Source: Clostridium pasteurianum BC1
Lineage (GTDB): Bacteria > Bacillota > Clostridia > Clostridiales > Clostridiaceae
Assembly (NCBI RefSeq): GCF_000389635.1
Contig: NC_021182.1
Location: forward strand, 2,356,001 to 2,420,000
Direction of reading: 5' to 3'
Length of the DNA stretch: 64,000 nt
Shown here: in pieces, positions 26,861-35,798 of the stretch
How the letters are laid out: every line of letters starts with the position of its first letter
Position numbering within the stretch: position 1 is the stretch's first letter
Made by a program: the position numbers and the translations under genes
The notes under the pieces: model-generated
What the model saw: the letters and a program-made list of their open reading frames with translations, nothing else
Database searches by the model: none
Told to the model about the DNA's origin: nothing

Positions 26861-28321
26861 ATGAGTATTAATTTAAAAGATACTGCAGCTCCCCTTAGAG
26901 AAAAGAGATTAGGTTCTGTTTCAGGATACAGTGGAGATGCTGAAGAACTATATAAAAAATCTCATGATGGCAGTCTAAAGGATACAGACAGATCATTTTC
27001 GCAGTGCACTTCCTGCAGTGCAAATCAAGTGAAAAATCAACTTGTATATATACAAGATGCTGCTGTAGTAGAGCACGGCCCTGCAGGCTGTAGTGGAGAT
27101 ATACCAAATAGAAATATGGTTGGAAGATCAGGAAGAAAGAAGAGAAAGCTTCCTATTAGAAATTTACACTATATAAACACAAATTTAACTGAGAAAGATA
27201 CAATATACGGTGGTGCTAAGAAATTAGAGTTATCAATAAAAGAAGCTAAAAGGAGATTTAATCCTAAAGCGATTTTTGTAACTACTACCTGCGCATCAGG
27301 AATAATTGGAGATGATGTGGAAGCTATATGCAATAAAATGGAAATAGAAATAGGTATACCTGTTATTACCATAGTTTGCGAAGGCTTTAGATCTAAGATT
27401 TGGGCATTGGGATTTGATGCAGCTTATCATGGAATACTGAGAAAAATAGTAAAACCAGCCGTAAAGAAAAGAAATGATTTGGTTAATATAATTAACTTTC
27501 AGGGAAAGGATATTTTTACAGGACTTTTTGGAAGACTGGGACTTAAGGTTAACTATCTTGTTCCTTATACTACTATTGAACAATTATCACATATTTCTGA
27601 AGCGGCAGCTACTGTGCAGATATGTGCTACTCTAGGTACTTATTTTGCAGCAGGACTTGAAGAACATTTTGGAGTACCAGAAGTAAAATCTCCACCGCCT
27701 TATGGTATTGCTGGTACAGATGCATGGTTCAGAGAACTGGGAAAAGTGGTTCATAAGGAAAAAGAAGTTGAAAAGCTAATAGCGGAGGAAAAAGAGAAGA
27801 TAACTACAAAATTAGAAGAATTAAGGAAAAAACTAAAAGGCAAGAAGGTATATATAGGTGCTGGAGCCGCTCATGGCCATGGGATGATGGCTATTGTTAA
27901 TGAACTTGGCATGGAGCTTGTAGGAGGATGTACCTGGCATCATGATGCTAAATTTGACAATGGTGACGATAAAGCTGATAGTCTTAAGCATGTTGTAGAG
28001 AATTATGGTAATTTTAAATTATCAATTTGTAATAAGCAGTCCTTTGAATTAGTGAATACATTATATAATTTGAAACCAGATTTATTTATAACCAGGCATG
28101 CTAGTACAATATGGGCAAGTAAATTAGGTATTCCCTCTTTGGAAATGGGAGATGAGCATTTTGCCATAGGTTATCAGGGCCTACTAAATTATGGAGAGGT
28201 TATTTTGGATACTATAAGTAATCCTATGTTTGTAAAAAAAATTGCTGAACACAGTAAGCTTCCCTATACTGATTGGTGGCTAAAACAAAATGCCTTTAAA
28301 TTTTTAGGAGGTGAAGCCTAA
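26861..28321 (+). CDS. Nitrogenase component-1-like alpha subunit (NifD/NifE-like)
   Basis: A 486-residue member of the nitrogenase/oxidoreductase component-1 superfamily. Three P-cluster-type cysteines are visible: Cys49/Cys52 (CTSC), Cys77 in GPAGC and Cys144 in TTTCASGIIGDD. ICATLGTYFAAGLEEHFGVP near 254-273 aligns with the NifD segment holding the cofactor ligand Cys275, so Cys255 is conserved. At the NifD His442 position, EMHSWDYSGPYHG reads EMGDEHFAIGYQG, so glycine replaces His. It is therefore neither a standard NifD nor clearly NifE; it should bind Fe-S clusters and some cofactor or substrate at the subunit interface. A basic stretch GRKKRKLP follows residue 90. Ribosome site GAAAGGAATG. 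Couples to the next gene by TAATG. Confidence 0.85.
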   Translation: MSINLKDTAAPLREKRLGSVSGYSGDAEELYKKSHDGSLKDTDRSFSQCTSCSANQVKNQLVYIQDAAVVEHGPAGCSGDIPNRNMVGRSGRKKRKLPIRNLHYINTNLTEKDTIYGGAKKLELSIKEAKRRFNPKAIFVTTTCASGIIGDDVEAICNKMEIEIGIPVITIVCEGFRSKIWALGFDAAYHGILRKIVKPAVKKRNDLVNIINFQGKDIFTGLFGRLGLKVNYLVPYTTIEQLSHISEAAATVQICATLGTYFAAGLEEHFGVPEVKSPPPYGIAGTDAWFRELGKVVHKEKEVEKLIAEEKEKITTKLEELRKKLKGKKVYIGAGAAHGHGMMAIVNELGMELVGGCTWHHDAKFDNGDDKADSLKHVVENYGNFKLSICNKQSFELVNTLYNLKPDLFITRHASTIWASKLGIPSLEMGDEHFAIGYQGLLNYGEVILDTISNPMFVKKIAEHSKLPYTDWWLKQNAFKFLGGEA

Positions 28322-29643
28322 TGAGTGAAATACTTCAGGAACCAAGACATTTTTGTGCATTGGGTGCTCAGCAGACCGTTATCGCTATTGAAAGAGCTAT
28401 TCCAATTGTTCATGCTGGTCCAGGATGCAGTGCAAAACTTACTACGGCCATGGCTTCCTCCGGAGGACATCAAGGTTCAGGATATTCAGGAGGGGATGCT
28501 ATTCCCTGCAGTAATTTGATAGAAAAAGATGTAGTATTTGGTGGAGAAAAAAAGTTAAGAAAACTTATTGAAGGAACTCTACAGGTAATGGATGGAGATT
28601 TCTTTGTTGTACTTACAGGATGTATTTCGGATATAGTGGGTGATGATGTAGGAAGTGTAGTGAAAGAGTTTACAGGAAGAGGGATACCTATTGTATATGC
28701 AGAAACAGGGGGATTTAAAGGTGATGCATATAAGGGACATGAATTGGTTTTAGAAGCTATAATAAATCAATATTTAAAACCTTCACCGGAGAAGATTGAA
28801 GGACTTGTAAATGTATTTGCATCAGTGCCTACTCATGATCCATTCTGGGAAGGGGATTTAAATGAAATTAAAGAATTATTGAAAAGCATTGGACTTCAGG
28901 CAAACATATTATTTGGCCATAATAGTGGAGGCATAGAGGCTATAAACAACATACCCAAGGCAGAATTTAATCTCGTAATTTCTCCATGGATAGGTTTGAA
29001 AGCAGCTAAACTTTTGGAGAAAAGGTTTGGAACAAAGTATTTACACTATCCAGTATTACCTATAGGTGGAGTGGAAACCAGTAAGTTTCTAAGAACAGTA
29101 GCGGATTTTGCTGGAGTAAATAAAGAATTAGTTGATAAGGTTATTAAGGAAAAAGAAGAGGAGTTTTATCATTATCTAGTTCGTTCTGGTGAATTTCTTG
29201 TAGCATCTAGATATGATTTACCAAAGAAATTTTTTATAATAGATGATTCTTCCTATACTCTGGGAATAACTAAATTTTTAGTAAATGACTTAGGACTTTT
29301 ACCTGCACATCAATTTATTACCGAAGATGTGCCAGATCAGTTCAAAGATAAAATTATAGAATATTTTAAGGAGTTTGATATTGAAATAACCGCTGATGTT
29401 ACTTTTTCACAGGATGGTGGAGTTATAAATGAAGAATTGAATAAGTATGAAATTAATACCTATCCATTAATATTAGGAAGCTCCTGGGATGTAGATATAG
29501 CAAATATAATAAATGGTTTGCATTTGAGTGTAGGACTTCCTATAACAGATAGACTCATATTAAATCATACTTATGTAGGGTACAGAGGTGGATTGAATTT
29601 AATTGAGGATATCTATACTAAGCTTTTATCTTTACAAATTTAA
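28321..29643 (+). CDS. Nitrogenase component-1-like beta subunit (NifK/NifN-like)
   Basis: A 440-residue partner of the preceding subunit. P-cluster-type cysteines are Cys12 (HFCALGAQQ), Cys36 (HAGPGCSAKL) and Cys101 (TGCISDIVGDD), matching NifK Cys70, Cys95 and Cys153 in order and rough spacing. GGHQGSGYSGG near 48-58 is also family-typical. It lacks the N-terminal extension of NifK, as do NifN and other component-1 beta subunits. Start overlaps the alpha stop (TAATG), so the two are made in equal amounts as expected for an alpha2beta2 complex. Electron transfer would need a NifH-like protein, which is not encoded in this window. Confidence 0.85.
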   Translation: MSEILQEPRHFCALGAQQTVIAIERAIPIVHAGPGCSAKLTTAMASSGGHQGSGYSGGDAIPCSNLIEKDVVFGGEKKLRKLIEGTLQVMDGDFFVVLTGCISDIVGDDVGSVVKEFTGRGIPIVYAETGGFKGDAYKGHELVLEAIINQYLKPSPEKIEGLVNVFASVPTHDPFWEGDLNEIKELLKSIGLQANILFGHNSGGIEAINNIPKAEFNLVISPWIGLKAAKLLEKRFGTKYLHYPVLPIGGVETSKFLRTVADFAGVNKELVDKVIKEKEEEFYHYLVRSGEFLVASRYDLPKKFFIIDDSSYTLGITKFLVNDLGLLPAHQFITEDVPDQFKDKIIEYFKEFDIEITADVTFSQDGGVINEELNKYEINTYPLILGSSWDVDIANIINGLHLSVGLPITDRLILNHTYVGYRGGLNLIEDIYTKLLSLQI

Positions 29644-29730
29644 ATTATTAATAGAATATTTTCATTGAAGATGCCTTATTTCAAAATATATTTTGTGTAT
29701 AAGAATTATGATTAAAGCTTCATAATTAAA

Positions 29731-29779
29731 AAAACACTATGAAATTCATATAATTTTAACTGATTTCATAGTGTTTTTA
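29731..29779. terminator. Bidirectional terminator
   Basis: AAAACACTATGAAAT pairs with ATTTCATAGTGTTTT; T or A runs on both sides serve the nitrogenase-like operon and the convergent dehydrogenase gene. Confidence 0.9.
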
Positions 29780-29782
29780 TTG

Positions 29783-30658
29783 TTATTTTAAATACAGTTT
29801 ATATAAGGCCTGTGTTCCAAGATCCCCTTTTCCCTGTTCTATAAGTTTATCATATAGCTTTTTTGAAAGACTTAGGGCAGGAGTGTCTAGACCCATGGCA
29901 TCTGCTTCTTCTAAGGCTATTTTCATATCCTTTACAAAATGTTTAATATAAAAGCCAGGTGCAAAATCACCGTTAAGTATTCTTGGCGCATAAGCACTTA
30001 ATTGCCAGCTGGCAGCTCCACCAGCACCAATGGATTTCAGAACAGTTTCTGGATCAAGACCAGATTTCTTTGCATATACTAAAGCTTCACATACACCCAT
30101 TATGTTAGAAGCTATAGCTATTTGATTACACATCTTAGTATGCTGCCCAGCACCGACGCCACCTTGAAGTACTATGTTCTTTCCCATTAATTCGAATATT
30201 GGTTTTAAATTTTCAAAAGCTTCCCTGTCTCCGCCTATCATTATGGATAAGGTACCTTCAGCAGCACCTACATCTCCACCAGATACAGGAGCATCCAGAG
30301 CAAAGATATCTTTTTCTTTTGCAGCTTCATATATCTTCTTTGCAAGAGATGGCTTAGAAGTGGTCATATCTATAACGTAACTACCTTTTTTAATATTATT
30401 AATAATTCCGTTTTGACCTAGATATACTTCTTCTACATCCTTGGGATAGCCTACTATAGTTATAACTACATCTGAATCTTTAGCCAGTTCAGCTAAAGAA
30501 GCTTTCCAGATGGCACCTTTATTAATTAAAGCCAATGCTTTTTCTTTAGTTCTATTGTAGACTGATAATTTGTAGCCTCCATCTAATATATGGGAAGCCA
30601 TGGCAGCTCCCATTACTCCAGTCCCAATAAAACCCACTTTTATATCTGATTTTATCAT
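29783..30658 (-). CDS. Beta-hydroxyacid dehydrogenase (tartronate semialdehyde reductase/3-hydroxyisobutyrate dehydrogenase family)
   Basis: A 291-residue NAD(P)-dependent dehydrogenase. The N-terminal Rossmann motif is VGFIGTGVMGAAMA, the substrate-binding DAPVSGGDVGAAEGTLSIM follows near residue 120, and the catalytic Lys lies in GQHTKMCNQ near residue 172. These fit GarR, MmsB and GLYR-type enzymes; substrates include tartronate semialdehyde, succinic semialdehyde and 3-hydroxyisobutyrate, and the sequence does not decide. AGGAGAGGAGAATT precedes the ATG on the minus strand. Monocistronic. The 270-base gap to the next gene shows nothing definite. Confidence 0.88.
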   Translation of the reverse strand: MIKSDIKVGFIGTGVMGAAMASHILDGGYKLSVYNRTKEKALALINKGAIWKASLAELAKDSDVVITIVGYPKDVEEVYLGQNGIINNIKKGSYVIDMTTSKPSLAKKIYEAAKEKDIFALDAPVSGGDVGAAEGTLSIMIGGDREAFENLKPIFELMGKNIVLQGGVGAGQHTKMCNQIAIASNIMGVCEALVYAKKSGLDPETVLKSIGAGGAASWQLSAYAPRILNGDFAPGFYIKHFVKDMKIALEEADAMGLDTPALSLSKKLYDKLIEQGKGDLGTQALYKLYLK

Positions 30659-30929
30659 ATTATAAATTCTCCTCTCCTTTACATATTAATTTAATTATAA
30701 GTATTTTTGGGTGTTTATACAAATTGATTTGCATAGAGTGGTCATATATAATAAAATTATGAAATTAAATAAAAGTAAATTTTACAGAGGAAAATATATT
30801 TATCAGATTATATAGCAATGAGTATTAAAAGTGAAATAGATGGAATAGCCAATAAATAATAATATTTTTGAAAATATTACAGATAATAATAAGGAAACTA
30901 TATATAGATATTTACAAAGGAGTATTTAA

Positions 30930-31445
30930 ATGAAAATTGAAAAAGGAACAACTGAAGACATAAATGAAATGATGAAAATAATTAAAGCTACTGTAGCTGA
31001 TATGCATGAACAGAAAATATATCAGTGGGATCATACCTATCCCAGTAAAGAAATAATAATTGAAGATATACATGAGGAAAATCTTTATGTATATAGAGAT
31101 GAAAACATAATTAAAGGTTTTGTCGTGTTAAATGAATACCAAGACAAAGAATATGAGGAATTAGATTGGAAATATAATAAAGGTAAGAAGTTAGTTATAC
31201 ACAGGTTATGTGTTAATCCAAAATATAAGGGTAAAGGTATTGCAACTAAACTTATAGAATATGCAGATATATATTGCAGAGATAATAATTATGCAGCAAT
31301 ACGTTTAGATACATTTATAGACAATAAACCTGCTTGTAGATTATATGAAAAGAAAGGTTATAGTGTAGTAGGTGCATTGGAATTTAGAATGGGTGTATTT
31401 TATTGCTTTGAAAAAGCACTTGAACCAATTACAACTTATATATAG
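30930..31445 (+). CDS. GNAT-family N-acetyltransferase
   Basis: A 171-residue acetyltransferase. The acetyl-CoA motif HRLCVNPKYKGKGIATKLIEYA is near residues 90-111, and DTFIDNKPACRLYEKKGYSVVG carries the usual motif B. Substrate unknown. Ribosome site AAAGGAG before the ATG. The 140 bases after it are AT-rich without a clear terminator. Confidence 0.85.
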   Translation: MKIEKGTTEDINEMMKIIKATVADMHEQKIYQWDHTYPSKEIIIEDIHEENLYVYRDENIIKGFVVLNEYQDKEYEELDWKYNKGKKLVIHRLCVNPKYKGKGIATKLIEYADIYCRDNNYAAIRLDTFIDNKPACRLYEKKGYSVVGALEFRMGVFYCFEKALEPITTYI

Positions 31446-31584
31446 TACTATTAAATAGTATATTAAGTCACAATTTAATCAATAACATTTAAACAAAATA
31501 TATTTCATAATGAAGTTAATTTATTGCATCATATATATTGTAATTAGCAATTAGAATATAATATATAAAGGAGATTTTTTATAT

Positions 31585-32454
31585 ATGAAGTACGAAGGAA
31601 TTGTATACAGGCCACCTAGCGAAGCTCATAGTCTAATAGTTCAGGTGACTATAGGCTGTGCACATAATAAATGTAGTTTTTGCAGCATGTATAAGGATAA
31701 AAAATTTAGAATAAGAAGTTTGGAAGAAATAGAAGATGATTTGCAGGATGCCAGAGAAAAATATAATTACGTAAAACGTATATTTTTAGCAGATGGTGAT
31801 TCTATTGTTTTATCCATGAAGGAATTAAAACATATATTATTTAAAATAAAAGAACTATTTCCAGAATGCGAAAGAGTTTCAGCCTATGCCGCTCCTAAGG
31901 ATATTTTAAGAAAAACTACTGAAGAGCTTAAGGAATTAAAGCATTTAGGCATAGGTATACTCTATATGGGAATAGAAAGCGGCAGTGATATAATATTAGG
32001 AGAAATACAGAAGGGTGTTACTTCCTCTGAAATAATAGAGGCAGGAAAAAAGGTTAAAGCTAGTGGAATTAAGCTTTCAGTTACTTTTATTTCTGGTATA
32101 GGGGGAAAAGATAGATGGAGAGAAAACTCTATAGAATCTGCAAAGGTTATAAATTCCATTAATCCTGATTATGTTGGCCTTCTAACACTTATGGTTGAGC
32201 CAAAAACAGATATATATGAGAATATTAAATCTGGTGATTTTAAACTTTTGAGTCCTGAGGAAGTTATGTTGGAAACCAGAGAACTTATTAAAAATATTCA
32301 AGCACAAAACTGTATTTTTAGAAGCAATCATGCCTCTAACTATGTAGCCATAGGGGGAACATTACCACAGGATAAGAAAAAGTTAATTGATATAATTGAT
32401 GATATATTAAGTGGAAAGTATGGGTACAAGCCTGAAGAACTTAGAAGATTATAG
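31585..32454 (+). CDS. Radical SAM protein of unknown function
   Basis: A 289-residue radical SAM enzyme. The cluster motif is CAHNKCSFC, CX4CX2C rather than CX3CX2C. FLADGDSIVLS, YMGIESGSD and SVTFISGIGG follow at the positions expected in the SAM barrel, giving an Elp3/MiaB-like family layout. It resembles uncharacterised clostridial radical SAM proteins; the SNHASNY motif near residue 250 may be substrate-linked. AAAGGAGATT precedes the ATG. No partner gene is adjacent. Confidence 0.85.
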   Translation: MKYEGIVYRPPSEAHSLIVQVTIGCAHNKCSFCSMYKDKKFRIRSLEEIEDDLQDAREKYNYVKRIFLADGDSIVLSMKELKHILFKIKELFPECERVSAYAAPKDILRKTTEELKELKHLGIGILYMGIESGSDIILGEIQKGVTSSEIIEAGKKVKASGIKLSVTFISGIGGKDRWRENSIESAKVINSINPDYVGLLTLMVEPKTDIYENIKSGDFKLLSPEEVMLETRELIKNIQAQNCIFRSNHASNYVAIGGTLPQDKKKLIDIIDDILSGKYGYKPEELRRL

Positions 32455-32614
32455 ATGATAATTTGTCTAGACTTATTTGGGGTATAAACTTCAAATAAGT
32501 AAAATTTATTGATTTTAGGAGGAGATTAATATTATTAGATGTAGATATTTCTACTATTTTAAATGCAACTAAGCATTAAATGATATAATAGAATTTAGAT
32601 AGGGGTGATGTAAT

Positions 32615-32821
32615 ATGTCAAAAATTAAAGTATGTAAGCATACCGTTGATTATGATAAATTGGTAAAAGCGCTAAAGGATAATAAAATAAATTTTGAAAC
32701 AAAGAGTTGCATTCATAAATGTTCTACATGTCATGAGAAGGTTTTGATTAAAAAGGATGAGGATTATATATCAGCAAAGACTGTAGAAAAATTAATATCA
32801 AAATTAAAAGATGAAAATTAG
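32615..32821 (+). CDS. Small DUF1450-like protein
   Basis: A 68-residue protein with a possible thioredoxin-like ferredoxin fold: an N-terminal Cys7, then CIHKCSTCHEKVLIK with a CX3CX2C pattern, and the SAKTVEKLISKL end. This is the outline of the YuzB/DUF1450 family; a metal or cluster is possible but unproven. AGGGGTGATGTAAT precedes the ATG. Confidence 0.6.
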   Translation: MSKIKVCKHTVDYDKLVKALKDNKINFETKSCIHKCSTCHEKVLIKKDEDYISAKTVEKLISKLKDEN

Positions 32822-32916
32822 TAAAGAGTATTTGCAGCTGAGTTTATTAATAATTTTTTTAACAATATAATCTAATAACTATTAAAGGGATAGTAAAAAT
32901 CTCTGCTTATAAGATG

Positions 32917-32952
32917 AATATTCCAGCTAAACTTTGTAGCTGGAATATTTTT
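32917..32952 (+). terminator. Intrinsic terminator
   Basis: AATATTCCAGCTA pairs with TAGCTGGAATATT, followed by T residues. Confidence 0.88.
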
Positions 32953-32995
32953 GATGCCAAAAATTCTGCATATAAGCTTGGCTTTTGCAAATAAG

Positions 32996-33127
32996 GTGCT
33001 GCCTCACAGTGCATATATATGCATTATGAGACAGCTTTTTAGATATTTAATTATTAAAGTTTGATTTTTAATAATTATAATGGGACCTTTCTCAAATTCA
33101 ATGCATATTTGTTCCTTTTAAGACATT
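32996..33127. repeat. Double-hairpin dispersed repeat, family C, copy 2
   Basis: TGCCTCACAGTGCATA.../TATGCATTATGAGACAGC forms the first hairpin; TTGATTTTTAATAATTATAA is the linker also found at 4620-4640; the second hairpin (TCTCAAATTCAATG...) is more degenerate. It lies in the 420-base gap before the MgtC gene; the remainder of the gap shows nothing clear. Confidence 0.72.
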
Positions 33128-33240
33128 ATCTTATTTTGTAAAATTTTTATATGAATATAAGTAAGCTTTATTAATGCCTTGTGGAATTATTTCATGCTTA
33201 CAGCATATACATGATGTAATATCAATGAATGGGGGAAGAT

Positions 33241-33912
33241 ATGTTATATATACATGATTTTATAAAAATATTGATTGCCTGTGTTTTAGGTGGAATAATA
33301 GGCTATCAAAGGCAGAAAAAAGGTATGTCTATGGGTATGAGGACACATATTATTGTTTGTGTCAGTTCCACTTTAGTACAAATAATATCCATAGATTATA
33401 ATGTCTTAAATAAAAGTAACGCAGATGTAATGAGACTTGGAGCACAGGTTATATCTGGAATTGGATTTTTGGGAATGGCAAGTATAATTAAAGAAGGCGG
33501 GAATGTTGTAGGATTGACAACAGCAGCAAGTGTATGGTTTATTGCATGTGTTGGTTTGGCTGCTGGAAGTGGCCTTTATGTTCCAGCAGCAATTGCTACA
33601 GTAATTGTTTATTTTATTCTTAGAGATGTATTTAAAATAGATAAGAGAATAAAAAAGATTAAAGGAGATGATAATAGCTATGAATTAGAAATTGTGTTAA
33701 ATGGTGTTATTGCTGATAGTAATAAAATAAATGTAATTTTTAATACTATAACTAAAGAAAAATTTAAAATTTCTTCAATAAATGTAAACACAGAAGATAG
33801 GAGTAATATAACAATCTATATGAATGTAACTTTGCCCCCAAATAAAGACGCTAATGATATATTGAATAAATTGCTTAAATATGAATATGTTAAAAAGATT
33901 TGTATAATGTAA
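33241..33912 (+). CDS. MgtC/SapB-family membrane protein
   Basis: A 223-residue protein with four to five N-terminal membrane segments and a C-terminal ~80-residue ACT-like soluble domain. GGIIGYQRQKKGMSMGMRTHIIVC and ISGIGFLGMASIIKEGGNVVGLTTAASVW are the MgtC hallmarks. MgtC proteins help cells survive low magnesium or acid and can inhibit F-type ATP synthase; the exact job here is unknown. The ATG at 33241 follows GGGGGAAG; an in-frame ATG at 33229 lies before that ribosome site and is less likely. Confidence 0.9.
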   Translation: MLYIHDFIKILIACVLGGIIGYQRQKKGMSMGMRTHIIVCVSSTLVQIISIDYNVLNKSNADVMRLGAQVISGIGFLGMASIIKEGGNVVGLTTAASVWFIACVGLAAGSGLYVPAAIATVIVYFILRDVFKIDKRIKKIKGDDNSYELEIVLNGVIADSNKINVIFNTITKEKFKISSINVNTEDRSNITIYMNVTLPPNKDANDILNKLLKYEYVKKICIM

Positions 33913-34009
33913 ATTAGAAAATATGCATAGAAACTTATTTATTATATAGTATAAAATCTATTTTCATATTTGCAAGAATATGATAGAATTAGTTTGCATT
34001 TTTGAAGGA

Positions 34010-34051
34010 ATATGATATAATTAACTGAAATATAAGTTGATTATATCATAT
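34010..34051. promoter_or_regulatory. Long inverted repeat upstream of the MFS gene
   Basis: ATATGATATAATTAACT, eight bases, AGTTGATTATATCATAT, sixteen of seventeen positions paired. A related half-site (AATATGATAGAATTAG) lies at 33978. A second inverted repeat, TTTAATCCT/AGGATTAAA, lies near 34180-34204. Together these fill the 335-base gap and may be regulator sites for the transporter. Confidence 0.5.
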
Positions 34052-34247
34052 CAAAGTATGGGTTCATTATATGAATTTTATAGTAGAGTTTTTTATATTA
34101 ATAAATATTACTCTTAGGGATGGTAGTTTTTGTTAATAAAATGTCAATCTTTACAAAATCGTATAGATGAGCCAAAATATTTAATCCTAATGTAAAGGAT
34201 TAAAATGAAGGATTAATTAGTATAAAATGATATACAGGAGGATTACG

Positions 34248-35402
34248 ATGAATAAGAATTTCAAAAATATGATAATTATTTTTCTTGGTTTCTTTTTTTT
34301 ATCCCTATTTTCTAATACATTGTCACCATTTATAACTACAATAAAAAACACTTATGGGGTATCAAATGATCTTATTGCAATACTGCCGCCGGTGGTTTAT
34401 TGTGCTTCTTTTATAATGAGTATAGTTAGTGCTAGATTACAATCTTTAATTAGTCTTAAAAGAGGATTGCAGATAGGGTTTTTATTCGCAATTATCGCCA
34501 GTGTTGTAATTTTAGTTTCAAAATCCTTTTATATACTTTTGATTGGATATTTTATATCAGGTTTAGCCGTTGGTATGGGAGTTTTATTTTTGACTACAAT
34601 GCTTTCACTACTTCCAGTGCAATATCAAAAATTTAGTTTTTTCAATGCATGTTTTGGATTAGGTGGAATTTTAATCTTACCAATAGATAGACTTATATTA
34701 AGCAATAATATAAATTTTAATTATACGTATATTATTCATATAATTACTATAGCTATATTTATTATTATTTCGTCAAAAATTGAAATTTATAACTCTTGTG
34801 AAAGAGGAGCTGAATGTAATAATACTTTTTCAATACTAAAAAATCCATTGGTTTTACTATTATCTATTGCAATATTCTTTTATGTAGGAGCTGAAATATC
34901 AACAACAAATTGGACTGGAACTTTCCTTGAAAATTATTATGGTATTACTAAAGCTGATGTCCCAGCAATTCTATCTAGTTTTTGGATTTTATTTACTTTG
35001 GGAAGAGTAGTAGGAGATAAATTTTTAGAAAAGGTTGGACAATTGAAATTCCTTTCTATTTCACCTATAATGGCTATTATTGGAATATTTATAATTTTAT
35101 CAGGCAATACTAAGATTCAAGCATTAATTGGAATTGCTGTAATTGGTTTATCTATTTCTTTAATATATCCGGCAATTCAAGGATATGTTATTCAGCATGT
35201 AGAAAATGAATATGTTCCTGCAGCTTCAGCAGTTATAACAATTTTTAATAACCTAGGAGCCACATTTTTAACATATATAATAGGTTTTGCAGGTGGAATA
35301 AAGGCTAGCTATGTATTTATAATTCAGATATTCTTTTATGCATATATACTAATAATATCGATGCACTATTTAGTTTCTATGACTAAAAGGCAGCTAAATT
35401 AA
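34248..35402 (+). CDS. MFS transporter
   Basis: A 384-residue polytopic protein with about twelve hydrophobic segments, cytoplasmic membrane. LFSNTLSPFITTIKNTYGVS after the first segment and the SARLQSLISLKRGLQIG loop match the major facilitator fold (FucP/YjiJ-like smaller carriers). Second half: WTGTFLENYYGI and IYPAIQGYVIQHV. Substrate not predictable; sugars, nitrate or drugs are all possible. The ATG at 34248 follows AGGAGGATTACG; the ORF extends 21 bases upstream without support. Ends in a strong terminator. Confidence 0.85.
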   Translation: MNKNFKNMIIIFLGFFFLSLFSNTLSPFITTIKNTYGVSNDLIAILPPVVYCASFIMSIVSARLQSLISLKRGLQIGFLFAIIASVVILVSKSFYILLIGYFISGLAVGMGVLFLTTMLSLLPVQYQKFSFFNACFGLGGILILPIDRLILSNNINFNYTYIIHIITIAIFIIISSKIEIYNSCERGAECNNTFSILKNPLVLLLSIAIFFYVGAEISTTNWTGTFLENYYGITKADVPAILSSFWILFTLGRVVGDKFLEKVGQLKFLSISPIMAIIGIFIILSGNTKIQALIGIAVIGLSISLIYPAIQGYVIQHVENEYVPAASAVITIFNNLGATFLTYIIGFAGGIKASYVFIIQIFFYAYILIISMHYLVSMTKRQLN

Positions 35403-35428
35403 TATAAACATAAATATTGTTAAATATA

Positions 35429-35460
35429 AGGCTTTCAGCGTTTTACTGAAAGCCTTTTTT
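35429..35460 (+). terminator. Intrinsic terminator after the MFS gene
   Basis: AAGGCTTTCAG pairs with CTGAAAGCCTT, followed by TTTT. Confidence 0.92.
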
Positions 35461-35480
35461 AATATTATAAGATATATATT

Positions 35481-35632
35481 TTAGTTGTTATCCATTCCAT
35501 CATCTGTAGTAGGTGCGTCTGTCTGAATATAGGTAAGATGTCCACCAGGGTACACTCCATCATTAGTTACTTTATAGTCATCGTGATTGTGCATTGGATA
35601 AAATTGAGGGAAAAACTTTTTGTCAGGATTAC
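35481..35632 (-). pseudogene. C-terminal fragment of a multicopper-oxidase-like protein
   Basis: On the minus strand the frame reads NPDKKFFPQFYPMHNHDDYK, then VTNDGVYPGGHLTYIQT, and ends in an acidic tail DDGMDNN before TAA. The FYPMHNHD...NGVYPGG stretch is typical of the last cupredoxin domain of some multicopper oxidases. Upstream the frame closes at a stop and no start is present, so this is a remnant of a deleted gene. Family assignment is from the pattern only. Confidence 0.55.
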
Positions 35633-35798
35633 ATTATATAAGTTGATTATTTAGAGTTATATGTTAAAATATAAAAAATAATAATTTTTGTAATGTATGG
35701 GAGATTGAAAATCTAATAGTAATTATTTTGAAATTTTGTTCCATAATTTATTATTTGCATATATGCAATGTGAAGTTGTTTCAGAAAGGAATTTTTAT

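Noticed and set aside
32519-32577. Strong AGGAGGAG ribosome-like site followed by a short frame
   Set aside because: The codons after it start with ATT/TTA and stop within about 15 residues; probably a decayed gene start, not enough to call.
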